From Macrophomina tecta (Eukaryota; Ascomycota; Dothideomycetes; Botryosphaeriales; Botryosphaeriaceae), in the NCBI GenBank assembly GCA_024180945.1, contig JAKSGN010000003.1, positions 1,488,001 through 1,552,000 of the forward strand: DNA of 64,000 nucleotides, read 5' to 3'. Numbering within the stretch: position 1 is the first letter of the stretch; each line of letters begins with the position of its first letter. The notes beneath the pieces were generated by a model. The model searched no databases. It saw nothing but the letters and a program-made list of their open reading frames with translations, and was not told where the DNA came from. Shown here piece after piece: positions 32,600 to 43,907 of this stretch. The translations under genes were made by a program, and so were the position numbers.

Positions 32600-34678
32600 T
32601 TTAATAGCGGTGGCGGAGGGGCACGAACAAAGATGGATATTTTTGGAATGTCAATTGAGAATGTCCGTTGATGGGAAACAGTGTGGTTGTGAGAGAGAAC
32701 AACTTTGGCAGAAAATAAACAAAGAGCTGGAGAATGCATCGATTGAGTGACCTCAGATTGACGTAGCGCATCGGAATAACTCGTGGCCGTATACCTGAAC
32801 AACTTCCTAGTCCTCAGCATTGGAAGGAAAGCAGGTTTTCGACCCTCGCACATGCTAGATTCCAGATACAATAACTCCAGTGGCCTTGGCTTCCCGAATT
32901 AGAAGGAAGACAAAGAGAGTAATGGGCACAAAGAGGGCCGTGGCAGATTGCCGCTCCGTCCCATCGTATCTGGGACTGGGAAATGGCAACGTGGGAATCC
33001 TGGGGAGGATACAGCACTGCAAGCGGAGGGCTCAGTCCCCGAGAAGTTGGGGTTGCTTCAGTCAGCTTGATCAGTCGATGGGTCTGATGGGTAAGCCAGA
33101 TCCAGCCCGTACGGGTTTGACTGTCCGGAAACGGAAGTGGGGATTTTCTGGCTTGATTAGTGGTCGAGTCCTCAACTAGTGCGACCTATTTAGGGACCAG
33201 AGGTTTGTTGTTCGAGTTTACACTAACACACTCTGCAGTTGAGACAAGCGCCAACTAGAGAACCAAAAGAGCCCTCTAGCTGACACTGTTCCTCAGGCAT
33301 CAAGACATGAGTCAAGGATCAACAGATCTTCCCTTAGGTTCGCGTCTTCCGAACTGCACGTACGCGCGGACCGACGCACTCAAAGTCGGGCGGGCTGACT
33401 CAGGCTCAAAAGATGCCGATGCGCGTGTCGGAGAGCATTGCGGCGGAGAGCAACCTTGCAGGTGCCACTCAACCCCAGCTTCCCGGCGCAAAGCCTCGAT
33501 ATCCACACCGCCTGGGCCGTGGTGGTGCCTCGTTCATTGTGAGATGTAGACCCAACATGTGAAGGTTTCCTGGTCCAGCGTTATCGGATTCGGGGCGGCC
33601 GCGTATCGAGACAGGACGAGGCGATCGGCTGGCGCAGGGCAGGCGAACACGCGCTTTCCTGCGAGGGTCAATGGCTGAAGAGAGCGAAAGCGAAAAGTCA
33701 AACGAGAGCTCAGCCTCCAGAACGTGGCGCATTGTGATACAAGGTTAGCAGCGGAGGGTCCCCGCGATGCCCGGCAAACATGCACCAAGACGATCCCGTC
33801 CGGGGGCCGAGGACTTGGCCTGATGGTCAAGCAGGCCGGACTGTAGAGCGGGGCCGGCTACGATACTTGGTGCGGTTGTTTCTTGCGAGCGTCGGCAGGG
33901 CGGCGAGAGCGGGCTGCGGCTCTTCGCTGTGTGCGGGCGCCCGAGGCAACAGCCACAGGACGTTGGATACCGCTGTGGGAGCGGGGTGGAACGAGGTAAA
34001 AATGGAAACTAGGCAGCGGCGGGGCAGAGTCAGGGAGGCAGGGCACGAGGAGAGCGAGGATCGAGGTGTGCGACAGGGCGCGTCAGCTCTGTGCTGCGCG
34101 TTCAGTGGTCGGCAAGCAGGAAGTCGTGGCCGCGGGGTCGACGAATTGGCTCACGCGGCTGCGACGACGGGGCGGCCGGAGGGTGTCGGGAGCGAGCGAG
34201 GCCGAGATGCCGGTATCCTGGCTCGGCGAGAGGTCAGGAGCTTGAGGCCAGGCGGGGGGACCAGTGGTGGTTGTTAAGGTTGCTTCGGTGGGCGGGCAAC
34301 GGTGGAAGCGGCTGGAGCGTCGGTCGGGGGCGGACGCGCGCGAAGGGCCGATGCCGAGGCCGGTGAGGCACTGTTGGCTCCCACGTCATTTCTCAAAACC
34401 GCCGCCCATGCCGCAGCCCTGGGCGCCGACGCCTCTGCCTCAGAAAAGTCTTCTGTTTCCAAGCGGTCGACTGCGTCCCGTGCAACGCGCTCCAGGGCTT
34501 CGAGCTTGTGGGGGCCGCTGCAGGAACCAAGGCCCGCCTCGACTCTAACGCCCGTTTCTGACGGCTGAACCGCCCACAGAAGAAGCCACTCTCCCCCTCA
34601 CCCACCTCGACACCTGAAGAAGCTCCACTTCGGCCGACCTCTGACCTCGCTCAAGCCAGCCAGCGACAACCAACCGGC
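32600..34678. other. Long upstream region of the Zn2Cys6 regulator
   Basis: About 2.1 kb between the RING gene start and the regulator start, GC-rich from about 33300 onward. Open frames on both strands overlap and carry no domain. Probably promoter plus a long leader. Confidence 0.45.
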
Positions 34679-37574
34679 ATGGACCCCTTCACCCACCCCG
34701 GCGCCCTCCCGCCCAACATGCTGCCGCCCTCCACCACCACCACCTCCTCCTCCACCGGCACCCGCCAGCGAATCATCACCTCTTGTCTCACGTGCCGTCG
34801 TCGCAAGGTCAAATGCGACCACAAGTATCCCGTCTGCTCTGCATGTTCGCGCGGCAACCATGTCTGCTACTACGCAAACGTTCCTAATCAGCACCAGCAA
34901 GAGGGCAGGTCCCCGCCGTCAGCCCTGCCCTCTGCCCATCGCATACACAAGCACTCGGCTAGTCAGAGCAAATCCCAATCCAGCCATGCAGAAATCAATG
35001 CCCGCCTTGAGCGCCTCGAGTCGCTGCTCGAGCTTGCCGTGCACAAACAGCCCCCTTCCAAGCTTCAGATAAACACCACTACGCAGCAATCCCAACATCA
35101 ACCTCAACATGCCCCCCGCCAAGACACCGCCCAGAGTGATACATCTGAATCCAAAGAGAGAGTAAACAGCTCCGCCTCTCCAAATAGTAGCACTTCCGGC
35201 GACATCCAAGCTGCCGATGCCTATGACGGCACTCTCCTCGTCGAAAACGGCCAATCGCACTTCGTGTCCTCCTTGCATTGGGCATTGCTGACCGAGGAGG
35301 TAAGCTTTTGTTGATCCTCTCTCTCCGTTTTACTAATCTTTGCCCCAGCTCCAAGACATCAAAGCCATACTCAGCACCGAGGGCAGGCCTGCAGCTACTG
35401 CCGACCCGACCGGATGGAGCGGAATCCGCACGTCGCAGTCTCTGCTATTCAGCAGCGGCCAGGCTGCCGGAGACACCTCACTCTTCATGCCAGATAGCCA
35501 GGAAGAGTGTTTTGAGCTGTTCACTACTTTCATCCAGAACGTGGATCCCGTCACCCGTCTGGTACACAAGCCTTCTCTGGGTAGGCGCTTTGCCGCCTTC
35601 ATCCGAAGATGGCAGAACCTGACTCCTTCATCGGCTTCGGCCCGCAGCAGCGACAAGTATGCCATTCTGCGCACCAAAATATCTTTGAAAAGCGTTCTAA
35701 CAATGTCCAGCTTCGATGATCACTGGAATGACGAGCAACTACAGAATTTCGAACCTCTCGCTTACGCCATCTTCTACTCTGCACTGAACAGCTTGAGGGC
35801 TGACGTCGTCCTCGCCCGCTACAGGAAAGAGAAATTAGCCTTGTTGCGGAAGTATCAACGGGGACTTGAGCTTTCCCTACAACAAGCAGACTTCCTCACC
35901 ACTTCAAGCATTGAGGTTCTGCAGGCCTTCATCATATACTTGGTATGTTCACCGTATTTTTGTGTGTTTATTCGACTATGCTTATGCGTGAAACCAGACT
36001 GTGCAAGCACGCGAGGATGACATGGGCCAGGTATGGCCACTCACTGGAGTCGCCATCAGAATAGCCATGTTGCAAGGGCTTCACAGAGAACCCAGCTTCT
36101 TCACCTCTTCCATGGATGAGGTACAGGTAGAGATACGCCGTCGCATGTGGCATCAGATCTGCCACTTGGATTGGCGTGCTTCCGAAGGCAAGGGTATGGA
36201 ACCAACCATCTCTGACGACGACTTCACAACATCGCTGCCCCGGAACGTGAGTGATTCCGATCTGATAGAAGGCCGTGCTCCTCCCACCAATCCCTATCTA
36301 GAGGAGGAAGGTGTCACTGACATGGCCCTTCAAATTTGCCGACTGGGTATGATTCAATGCTTCCGAAAGATTGCACACAATGCATACCGTCTGGACCGTA
36401 AATGCAAAGATGCCAGGCTCCGCAACAATAACCTTGATATTGTGCCGGAGCTGCAGACTCTTTTTGAGGAAACAAAGCGGATGGTTGACGAAGTTCATAC
36501 CAAGAACGAAAGATGCATCCTTCGGTATTGCCGTCTGAATGTTACGGTAGAGAGAATGACCATCGGGCTGAGTGCAAATCTGGAATGGAGATGCTGGCTC
36601 ATCTTCTGGAGCGGCGTCCCGAAGGATTTGAGAAGAGTAGTGATCAATGATGATGTTCGAACAATGTAAGTGCCTAGCTCCTATTACCCCGACGCCTCAC
36701 GCAATGTGCTCGGCGCTTGGTTGCTTACCTGTAGTACCAGGATCCTCACACGTTCTGTCTCCCTCATCGAATCACTCAACAGAGTGTCACACGACAAGGA
36801 GGCCGAACAATTCCAATGGCACATCGGAGGACACTCAGCGTTCCAGGCTATAATGCATATCCTGGCTGAACTCCGTGACCCTGAATTCAACGCCGCGAAA
36901 GATCCAGCCATCCGTGCTCGAGCCTTGCAAGCTCTTCATACCGTTTTGGAGCTGAAGGGTCGATCGGACTCCAACACCTGGGCGGTCATCAAACGCATGA
37001 TTGATAGGCTTGATCCAAATCATGAGCATGCCAGACCAGAACCTATGAGGGGCATCTCCAAGGAGCGATTCGGCGAGGATGAACTCAGTATGATGTATTT
37101 CTCAAAGAGTCCCAGTCCCGCCACCTCTCAGAACGTCTCCCAGCCTGCCTCGACAAAGTCGCCACCGCAGCCCCAAGCCCCCACGCAGACGCTTCCATCA
37201 ACACAGGCACAGATTGCTTCTCAAATCACAGCATCTCCTACCGTTACTCGACAAGATTATGCATTTTATCCACCACCACAAGCTATGATGCCCGGGTCTG
37301 ATCTAAATGGAAATCTCCACTCGAGGTATTCGACCGGACAGGGGATGACGGCACCCGTCTCGGATATCGATCAGACGAATTTGGGGTGCAGCGAAGCCAA
37401 CACGAACGCGTGGTTACAAGACATGGCCATGGATATGGACTGGGTTAGTATTTCAACGTATGGTTTTGGTTCTGTCCAAGCACTAACCTTTCATAGGGCT
37501 TCTGGAACTTCGATCCTCTTCAATTTGATGCTAGTTTTGGCCAGTTCACAAGTCCGGAGGGCCAGGGTCAATGA
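34679..37574 (+). CDS. Zn(II)2Cys6 transcription factor with fungal-specific middle domain
   Basis: DNA-binding regulator of the Gal4 class. Five exons: 34679-35299, 35349-35942, 35998-36665, 36741-37443, 37497-37574; introns of 49, 55, 75 and 53 nt, total 888 codons with stop. The zinc cluster is at residues 36-63 with CX2CX6CX6CX2CX6C (CLTCRRRKVKC ... CSAC ... C), and the basic RRRKVK loop is ideal. A short coiled coil (INARLERLESLLELA) follows for dimerisation. The middle region (TLVHKPSL-like TRLVHKPSLGRRFAAF; AVAIRIAMLQGLHREP-like GVAIRIAMLQGLHREPSFF; EIRRRMWHQICHLDWRAS) is the fungal_trans pattern. The C-terminus is Pro/Gln-rich, a plausible activation region. At intron 3 two acceptors (36734 or 36740) both keep frame and differ by two residues. 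Target genes are unknown. Confidence 0.95.
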
Positions 37575-39367
37575 ATGGAATGACTGCGTCTAATGGACAT
37601 ATTTCTTCGAACAGGGCTGCGACTTCCATCCGTCAGCCGCACCCTCACCGGTCCAGAGGCCCTCGGGTCACGAGCTCTTTGGAAGATCTCCGTGACTCTA
37701 TTCCCGAGCTACGGGATCATCGGAGATAACGGACCTCCTATTGTTCAGGCATGTCGATGACCGAGACGTGCTTACAGGGCCCATACCGAGTCATGAGCTG
37801 TTCGATCTGCTCCACATCACCTGCGGCCCAAACTTTAACAGACTACGGCGCTGTATCACCCAAGGGTACACGTAATAGCATTCTAGAAGGGATGTGCTAA
37901 AATCAACCCAGCATGCGTTGTCGCCGTAACAGTCTTAGGAGGTTGAGCGGTGTGATCACTTGGGGCTGCAAACATCAATATCAGAAGAAATCGTCGCAGC
38001 TGTGACGCAGATATCTAACTGTGCGATGATTACGGCCATTGTACATTCCTGAGGCTATTCCTTGCCCATTCTCCACCCAGCCACGATGCTCATGTGTTTT
38101 CGCGTAGGTTCCTGTGGGAAACTGGCCATTGCATTCCGTTCTTTCCCCGGGTGGCCCCGGCGCACGTCCCTGCTCCGAGCGACCAATTGTGCCACACCCG
38201 TCTACCTACCGGCTGGACGGCCCGTATGCTGTCTTACTTCCCCTTTCATACCCACCAAATCCGCTTATTTGCTGATGACGACTGCATCCATTCTAATGGC
38301 GTCTTCCCCACAGCCCTACGTTGATTAAATGACTATTTGGGTTGGCAATGATCACCGGCGGCAACTCGGCGCAGTGCTTACGCGGCTTCTACCCCATTCA
38401 GCAATGTCGACACGGCTTGCGAAGTTGTGTCGTTCTGTCCGGCCTCGAGTGGCCTCTTCAGTGCCCCCCCAATTACGCTGCAGGTACCCGCCACACCAAC
38501 CTCATCTGCTAAGCCTTGTGTTACTTATCGGAACTTTCGGTTGGTCAAACTTTGGTGGGTGACAACAGAGGTTACGCGCAAGCTTGATCTAGAAAATTTC
38601 CCATTGTAGGAATTCGTTTTCGCTCAGGCAAGTACGATCGAAAGCGGGGTAACGGGACTCCTTTCAGTGCCTTGCAACACTAGGGGCATCCGGTTGATGC
38701 ATCGTGAAGTCACTCTCACCGTCTGCTACCATTCTCATTGGCAAATGGCTATGCTGGGCCGCCAGAACCTCGTTTAACTTCATATATGCATCTTTAGGTT
38801 TCTATGGCACGTCAACACAGCCCTCAGCGCGTCGTACGTCTACATGCTGATCATTATCCAGTGGGGTGAGACAAGCCCAATTTGGACCCAGCTCGTCCCT
38901 ACCCACGCCATCCTGCAATGGCTTCCTAAGTTTATACGTGCAAATGTGCTCAGACATGGCCAGACTTCCAGCCCGTACCCTTGAGAGAGACTGAAATCTA
39001 CCGTGCTTGCGTGCTTTGGAGCCTAACTGTCGTCTGCGTTGGTGGTCATCATGATGCCAATCATGAACATCACTTCCAACTACGTGCTGAGGTATGCCCC
39101 CTACGCGCATACGCACACCGCTGTACAGTTGCTGGACGTGCAACACCGTACGCGCACGCATCAAGGGAACAAGCTCCAGGCTCAAGGATTGGGAAAAGTA
39201 CTTAAGGATCAGCTTGTTCGACGTTAGGGTCTATCATCACACTGACAGATTACCTCTCAACTACTACTCAATCTTTAATCCTAGTCACCTCTTCGACCTC
39301 TCGCTCGAAATACCTCTTCCAACCTTTTCCCATCACCACATTAACACCACTCTTTCAATCTACCACC
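37575..39367. other. Intergenic; possible relic, then promoter of repeat-protein gene
   Basis: No intact gene. A plus-strand stretch near 38800-38960 reads like a membrane protein (ASYVYMLIIIQWGETSP) but has stops around it and may be a relic. From about 39240 to the ATG the DNA becomes C/T/A-rich, typical of a strong fungal promoter and leader. Confidence 0.4.
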
Positions 39368-41014
39368 ATGCGTTCCAACATCACCACCATCATGGCCCTC
39401 CTGGCTCTCGGCGCCATTTCCTATGGCGCCCCCGTCGCTTCCGCCAGCAATAACGGTGTTGCGCCTCCCCTTCACCCGGGTGACCATGTCCCTTCGGTGG
39501 GCGCTACCGCCAAGGCGCACGCTGCCCGCAACGCCGATATTCCCGACGATATCCGCCCGGCTGATCTGCCTCAGCAGCAGCCTAAGGACCCAAAGGAGCC
39601 TAGGGCCGTCCCGGTCTCGAAGGTACCCGCGACGCAGGCCCCCAAGCTCGGCCCTGATGGCAAGCCTCTTCCCGTTACCGCTAGAGATGCGCCGAAGCTG
39701 GGCCTCGATGGGAAGCCGCTCCCACCCGACAACCAGCCTAGGGATGCTCCCAAGCTTGGTCCTGACGGAAAGCCGCTGCCTCCTAAGGATGGTGGCAAGG
39801 TCGCCCGTGACGCGCCGAAGCTTGGCCCTGATGGCAAGCCTATTCCTCCTCCGGTCAAGGACGCTCACGTTGCCCGTGACGCACCCAAGCTCGGTCCGGA
39901 CGGCAAGCCTCTTCCCCCTCCTAAGGATGCTCACGCTGCCCGCGACGCTCCTAAGCTCGGCCCTGACGGAAAGCCTCTCCCGCCGGTTGCTGACAACCAG
40001 CCGCGTGGCGCTCCGGCTCCGGCTCCCGCCCCCGTTCCTGGCAAGCCGAAGAACCTCGTCGATGTGAACGCTCATGTCGCTCGTGATGTGCCGAAGGGCC
40101 CTGATGGCAAGCCTCTGCCTCCTCCCGAGAACCAGCCGCGTGATGCGCCCAAGCTCGGCCCCGATGGCAAGCCGCTCCCTCCCAAGGAGAACCAGCCTCG
40201 CGATACTCCCAAGGGCCCTGATGGCAAGCCTCTCCCGCCACCCGAAAACCAGCCACGCGATGCTCCAAAGCTTGGTCCTGACGGCAAGCCGCTCCCTCCT
40301 GCCGACAATCAGCCCCGCGACGCTCCCGCGCCCGCACCTGCCCCTAAGCCTCATGAAGCCCTTGTAGACGTGAACGCTCACGTTGCTCGCGATGCTCCCA
40401 AGCTCGGCCCCGATGGCAAGCCGCTCCCTCCTCCCAAGAACGCTCGTGACTTGCCCAAGGGCCCTGACGGAAAGCCTCTTCCCCCGCCTGAGAACCAGCC
40501 TCGCGGCGCCCCGGCGCCCGCCTCCGCCCCCAAGCCCCACCAGGGTCTCGTTGATGTGGACGCTCATGTCGCCCGCGACGCTCCCAAGCCCGGCCCGGAC
40601 GGCAAGCCCCTTCCCCCTCCTAAGAACGCCCGCGACATTCCCAAGGGCCCCGACGGCAAGCCTCTTCCTCCTCCGGAGAACCAGCCCCGTGATGCTCCGG
40701 CCCCGGCGCCTAAGCCTCATGGCCACCTCGTCGATGTTGACGCTCACGTCGCTCGCGACGCCCCCAAGCTCGGTCCTGACGGCAAGCCGCTCCCTCCTCC
40801 CAAGAACGCTCGTGACTTGCCTAAGGGCCCTGACGGAAAGCCTCTGCCGCCTCCCGAGAATCAGCCCCGCGACGCTCCTAAGCTTGGTCCCGACGGCAAG
40901 CCGCTCCCTCCCAAGGATGGCAAAGTTTCCGCTCGTGATGAGCCGAAGAAGGGTCCTGATGGCAAGCCTCTTCCTCCTAAGGACGGCAAGGCCGCTAAGC
41001 AGTTCAATGCTTAA
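39368..41014 (+). CDS. Secreted GPDGKPLPP-repeat protein (548 aa), unknown
   Basis: Not a family I recognise. Single exon, start MRSNITTIMALL with a signal peptide of about 20-25 residues (cut near SYGAPVASA). A spacer of about 70 residues follows, then 18 copies of a short unit, [D/x]-x-PK-(L)-GPDGKPLPP, 17 with GPDGKP and one GLDGKP. Units are linked by KDAHVAR, ENQPR, KNAR or DNQPR. A higher-order block of about 60 residues (HVARDAPK ... PPPENQPRD-APAPAPKPH-xxLVDVDA) recurs three times between about 40370 and 40870. The sequence is rich in Pro, Lys, Asp and Gly, lacks Cys in the repeats and has no aromatic residue there. Repeats differ mainly at third codon positions, so the protein pattern appears conserved. 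No dibasic Kex2 sites separate the units. A cell-wall, matrix or adhesive role is possible, but this is inference. Strong leader context suggests high expression. Confidence 0.85.
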   Translation: MRSNITTIMALLALGAISYGAPVASASNNGVAPPLHPGDHVPSVGATAKAHAARNADIPDDIRPADLPQQQPKDPKEPRAVPVSKVPATQAPKLGPDGKPLPVTARDAPKLGLDGKPLPPDNQPRDAPKLGPDGKPLPPKDGGKVARDAPKLGPDGKPIPPPVKDAHVARDAPKLGPDGKPLPPPKDAHAARDAPKLGPDGKPLPPVADNQPRGAPAPAPAPVPGKPKNLVDVNAHVARDVPKGPDGKPLPPPENQPRDAPKLGPDGKPLPPKENQPRDTPKGPDGKPLPPPENQPRDAPKLGPDGKPLPPADNQPRDAPAPAPAPKPHEALVDVNAHVARDAPKLGPDGKPLPPPKNARDLPKGPDGKPLPPPENQPRGAPAPASAPKPHQGLVDVDAHVARDAPKPGPDGKPLPPPKNARDIPKGPDGKPLPPPENQPRDAPAPAPKPHGHLVDVDAHVARDAPKLGPDGKPLPPPKNARDLPKGPDGKPLPPPENQPRDAPKLGPDGKPLPPKDGKVSARDEPKKGPDGKPLPPKDGKAAKQFNA

Positions 41015-42158
41015 GCGGTTGACTGACTGAGGAGAGAAATGGAGTGGCGGGATGCTGCTGAGGAGGAAGCGGGCTCGATGGTCTCTTTTGCCTGCAATTT
41101 CTTGGCGATATCTTGATGCAGTGGGGAGTAGATGAGTCGACTGCTACTGCTGCTCTTTTCCTAGTTTCACTGGTCTGTTTCATTGTCCGTCTTTCTCACT
41201 GTACGGGTTGACGCTTTTTGTTCTGCTCCGACCACCATAAAATATCAAAGTCATATTATGGATAGCTCCAAAATCTTAAAGTTCAGTTCATTTCTCCTGT
41301 AACGTTTGCTAATGGGGATGAAGGGGGTTTCTGTTGTGCAAAGTATGCTATTCTTCTTGTGCTAGCAGGGCTGGCGAATCCCGCGATTTTGTTTCCACAT
41401 GCGGTTAGCTAGGCTGAACAATCAGGAAGGATAAAAGCGCCACTTCGCAACAATAAGTATTGTCGCAAGCCATGTCGCCTATATGCGTCTATTTCAGACC
41501 GGTCAAACCAGCTCCATCTTGGCCAGCGCGTTCACGTATCGCTTACTGAAGACACTGAGCTATATATGTCATTCCAGCGGCACGCAATGCTGCAGGTACC
41601 GTGCCTTTTGAGATAAATGACTTCCACGGGAAGCAGGGCTTAGGGAGTAACTTTTTCGACCATCCTGGACTCGACTGGGACGCGCCCGAACGGAGCTACA
41701 CCTACCGATAGCGGGGAACGGACAATTGTTGATGATTGAGACGGCGCTGCAGGCTTTTCCCGCTCGCAACCCCCCCCTTTGACGTCGAAAGGTCTTTCCA
41801 CCGTGGAACCAGCTTGACACGGCAGCAGGATAGACCAATTGCAATGCGTAGCGCCGAGAGTGATGGAACCCGCCCCGTTAGGGAGAGGTCTTATCAGTGC
41901 ATCTCGCCTCTCTGTCATACTTGCCACACTGGCCAAGGCCTTATGTAAAGGAATGACTTGTCCATTACGGCAGTGATTCGTCGTAGGGCCGCAAATCATC
42001 TGGGCTTTCGGATCCGGCTCGAGACCAGACCCGAGGATATATGCCATGCATGATTCTGTTCCTTTTGTAGCTATATGTATGTTCGCAAGTACCGAGTGTT
42101 GCATTTCAATCGTCTCCAACATCCACACGCCCCTGGAAACGCCAGGGCATAAATTAGT
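41015..42158. other. Intergenic, 3' flank of repeat gene and promoter of P450 remnant
   Basis: A 192-codon minus-strand open frame (41640-42218) lies here without a domain and overlaps the P450 start; I do not call it. Nothing else is visible. Confidence 0.45.
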
Positions 42159-43907
42159 ATGGAGCCTCACTCGGCGCCATTGTTTTTGCTCCTGGCCACG
42201 ATTGTATTCTTGGTCCAATGGACAATTATCATCCTACCGATTCACCGAGAAATACCGACTCCCGCCTCGCATCCCCGGCCTACCACTGGTAGGCAATGCA
42301 TTCCAACTTTCCGGCCAGCACCCTGGCATGTGGGCGTCCGAGATTGCGCAGAAGTATGGTGAGACGTACGCGTTATGGCAACCCCTCCAAGGCCTACAAT
42401 CACAAACTAACGCTCCCCACAGGTTCACCGTCCAGTTCGGTAGCAAGACGTGCGTATTCCTCAACTCCAGCCGCGTAGTGACGGACATGCTCGAGAAGGG
42501 TTCCGCCATCTACTCGTCGCGGCCAGAAAGGCCGCTGGTGTTGACGCCATCTCGGGCGGGCACCGCATGATCGTCATGCCGTACTCGGACGCTCACTCAT
42601 GCCATCCTCAACGGCTCGCAGCAGGAGACGAAGTTCTAACCGTACCAGGACGTTGAGTCGAAGCAGCTACTGTACGAGTACCTGCACGCGCCAGATAAGT
42701 GGCACGTCGCGAATGCGCGCTACTCGAACTCGGTCATCATGAGCATCGTGTTTGGCCGCAGGGCGAAGATGGAGGATCCCGAGCTGTACGAGCTGTGCGA
42801 AGTCGCGGAGGTGCTGGGGTCGAATCTGGCGCCCGGCGCGAGTTTGGCGGATATGTTCGCGTGGCTGGCGCATCTGCCCAAGTTCTTGCAGTGGTGGCGG
42901 CCGTGTGGCCGGAAGTGGTATAATATGACACTGAAGTACGCCCCCCAACCACCGAAACGAACCCGCTTGTACTTCATGGCTGATAAATTGTCCGCAAAGG
43001 GTGTACAAGCGCGAACTCGACCCCATCCGCGAGAAGATGGCCAACCGCGCGGCGCCCCCCTGCTTTGCCGTCGACCTGGAGCAGACGATGGGCAAGCACC
43101 AGCTCGACAAGACGTCCAAGGTCTTCGTGCTCGGCGCCCTCGTGGAGGCCGGCTCCGACACCTCGCGCACCGCCATCGGTCAGTTCCTCACCGCCGCCGC
43201 GCTGAACCCGCACGTCGTGAAGAAGGCGGGTGGGTGCCTCGATGAGGCGTGTGGACATGACGCTGAGCGATTACCTGCGTTCCAGGACCGCGACGCGCTG
43301 GCGTATATCATGGCTGTCGTGGAGGTGCTGCGGTGGAGGCTGTTTAGCATGACAGGACTGCCACGTATGCTAATTAAGGATGACGAGTATGAGGGCTACA
43401 GGTTCGCTGCTGGGACCGTGTTCATGTGGAATGCGTACGGCATTGCTTTGAGTGGCGTCGACTACGACAATCCGCTCGACTTTGTCCCGGAGCGCTTCTT
43501 GAATGTCGAGCTAAACCAGGCCCTCAAGGGACAATGGGCTTTTGGTGTAGGTAAGTTAAAGGCTCTTTTCATTAATGCTTGGTTCATGTGAGTTCTGACG
43601 TATACTAAGGTCGACGAGTTTGCGTGGGATACAATGTTGCGGTTGGGAACATGTGGATCGCGATAGCCCGCTTGCTGTACTGCTTTAGCTTTGAGCAAGG
43701 CCCGGTTAGCCGAATGCTCTGAGGAAGCAGGACGTTGTGGTAGCCCCCCAGACCGTGCTGACACGTCTGTAGAACAGCCCCATTGACCATCTTCGCTCCG
43801 AATGGGAGAAAGCCTCAGAAGCGCCTTTTACAGTTAAACTTACACCACGCAGTGAGAGGCATAGGAAGCTCATTGAGCGGGAAGGCACTCCCGTCCTTGA
43901 TCTCTGA
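42159..43907 (+). pseudogene. Cytochrome P450 pseudogene
   Basis: Remains of a microsomal P450, recognisable end to end. The N-terminal anchor (MEPHSAPLFLLLATIVFLVQW) is followed in another frame by PPRIPGLPLVGNAFQ. Later parts are FGSKTCVFLNSSRVVTDMLEKG, the I-helix EAGSDTSRTAIG, a damaged K-helix VVEVLRWR (one residue short), FVPERFLN and the haem loop FGVGRRVCVG with the Cys ligand, then a C-terminal exon ending GTPVLDL. Introns still have good ends: 42359-42422, 42936-42999, 43551-43609 and 43705-43772. Lesions: frameshifts near 42225-42250, near 42540 and near 42600, a few lost bases at 42423, and a TAA at 42637-42639. Splice sites and most residues are preserved, so loss is recent. It is not closely similar to the intact P450 at 7435. 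Substrate unknown. Confidence 0.88.

Noticed and set aside
39341..40747. 468-codon open frame on the minus strand
   Set aside because: It is the complement of the repeat protein gene; its apparent repeats (Arg/Gly/Leu-rich) are the mirror of the GPDGKP repeat, and it has no leader, signal or splice support.
39640..40990. Repeat protein as a Kex2-processed cyclic-peptide precursor
   Set aside because: Units are not separated by KR or RR pairs and contain no Tyr or other aromatic core residue, as dikaritin-type precursors do; no modifying-enzyme genes lie nearby.
41640..42218. 192-codon minus-strand open frame
   Set aside because: No domain or splice site, and it overlaps the start of the P450 remnant on the other strand.
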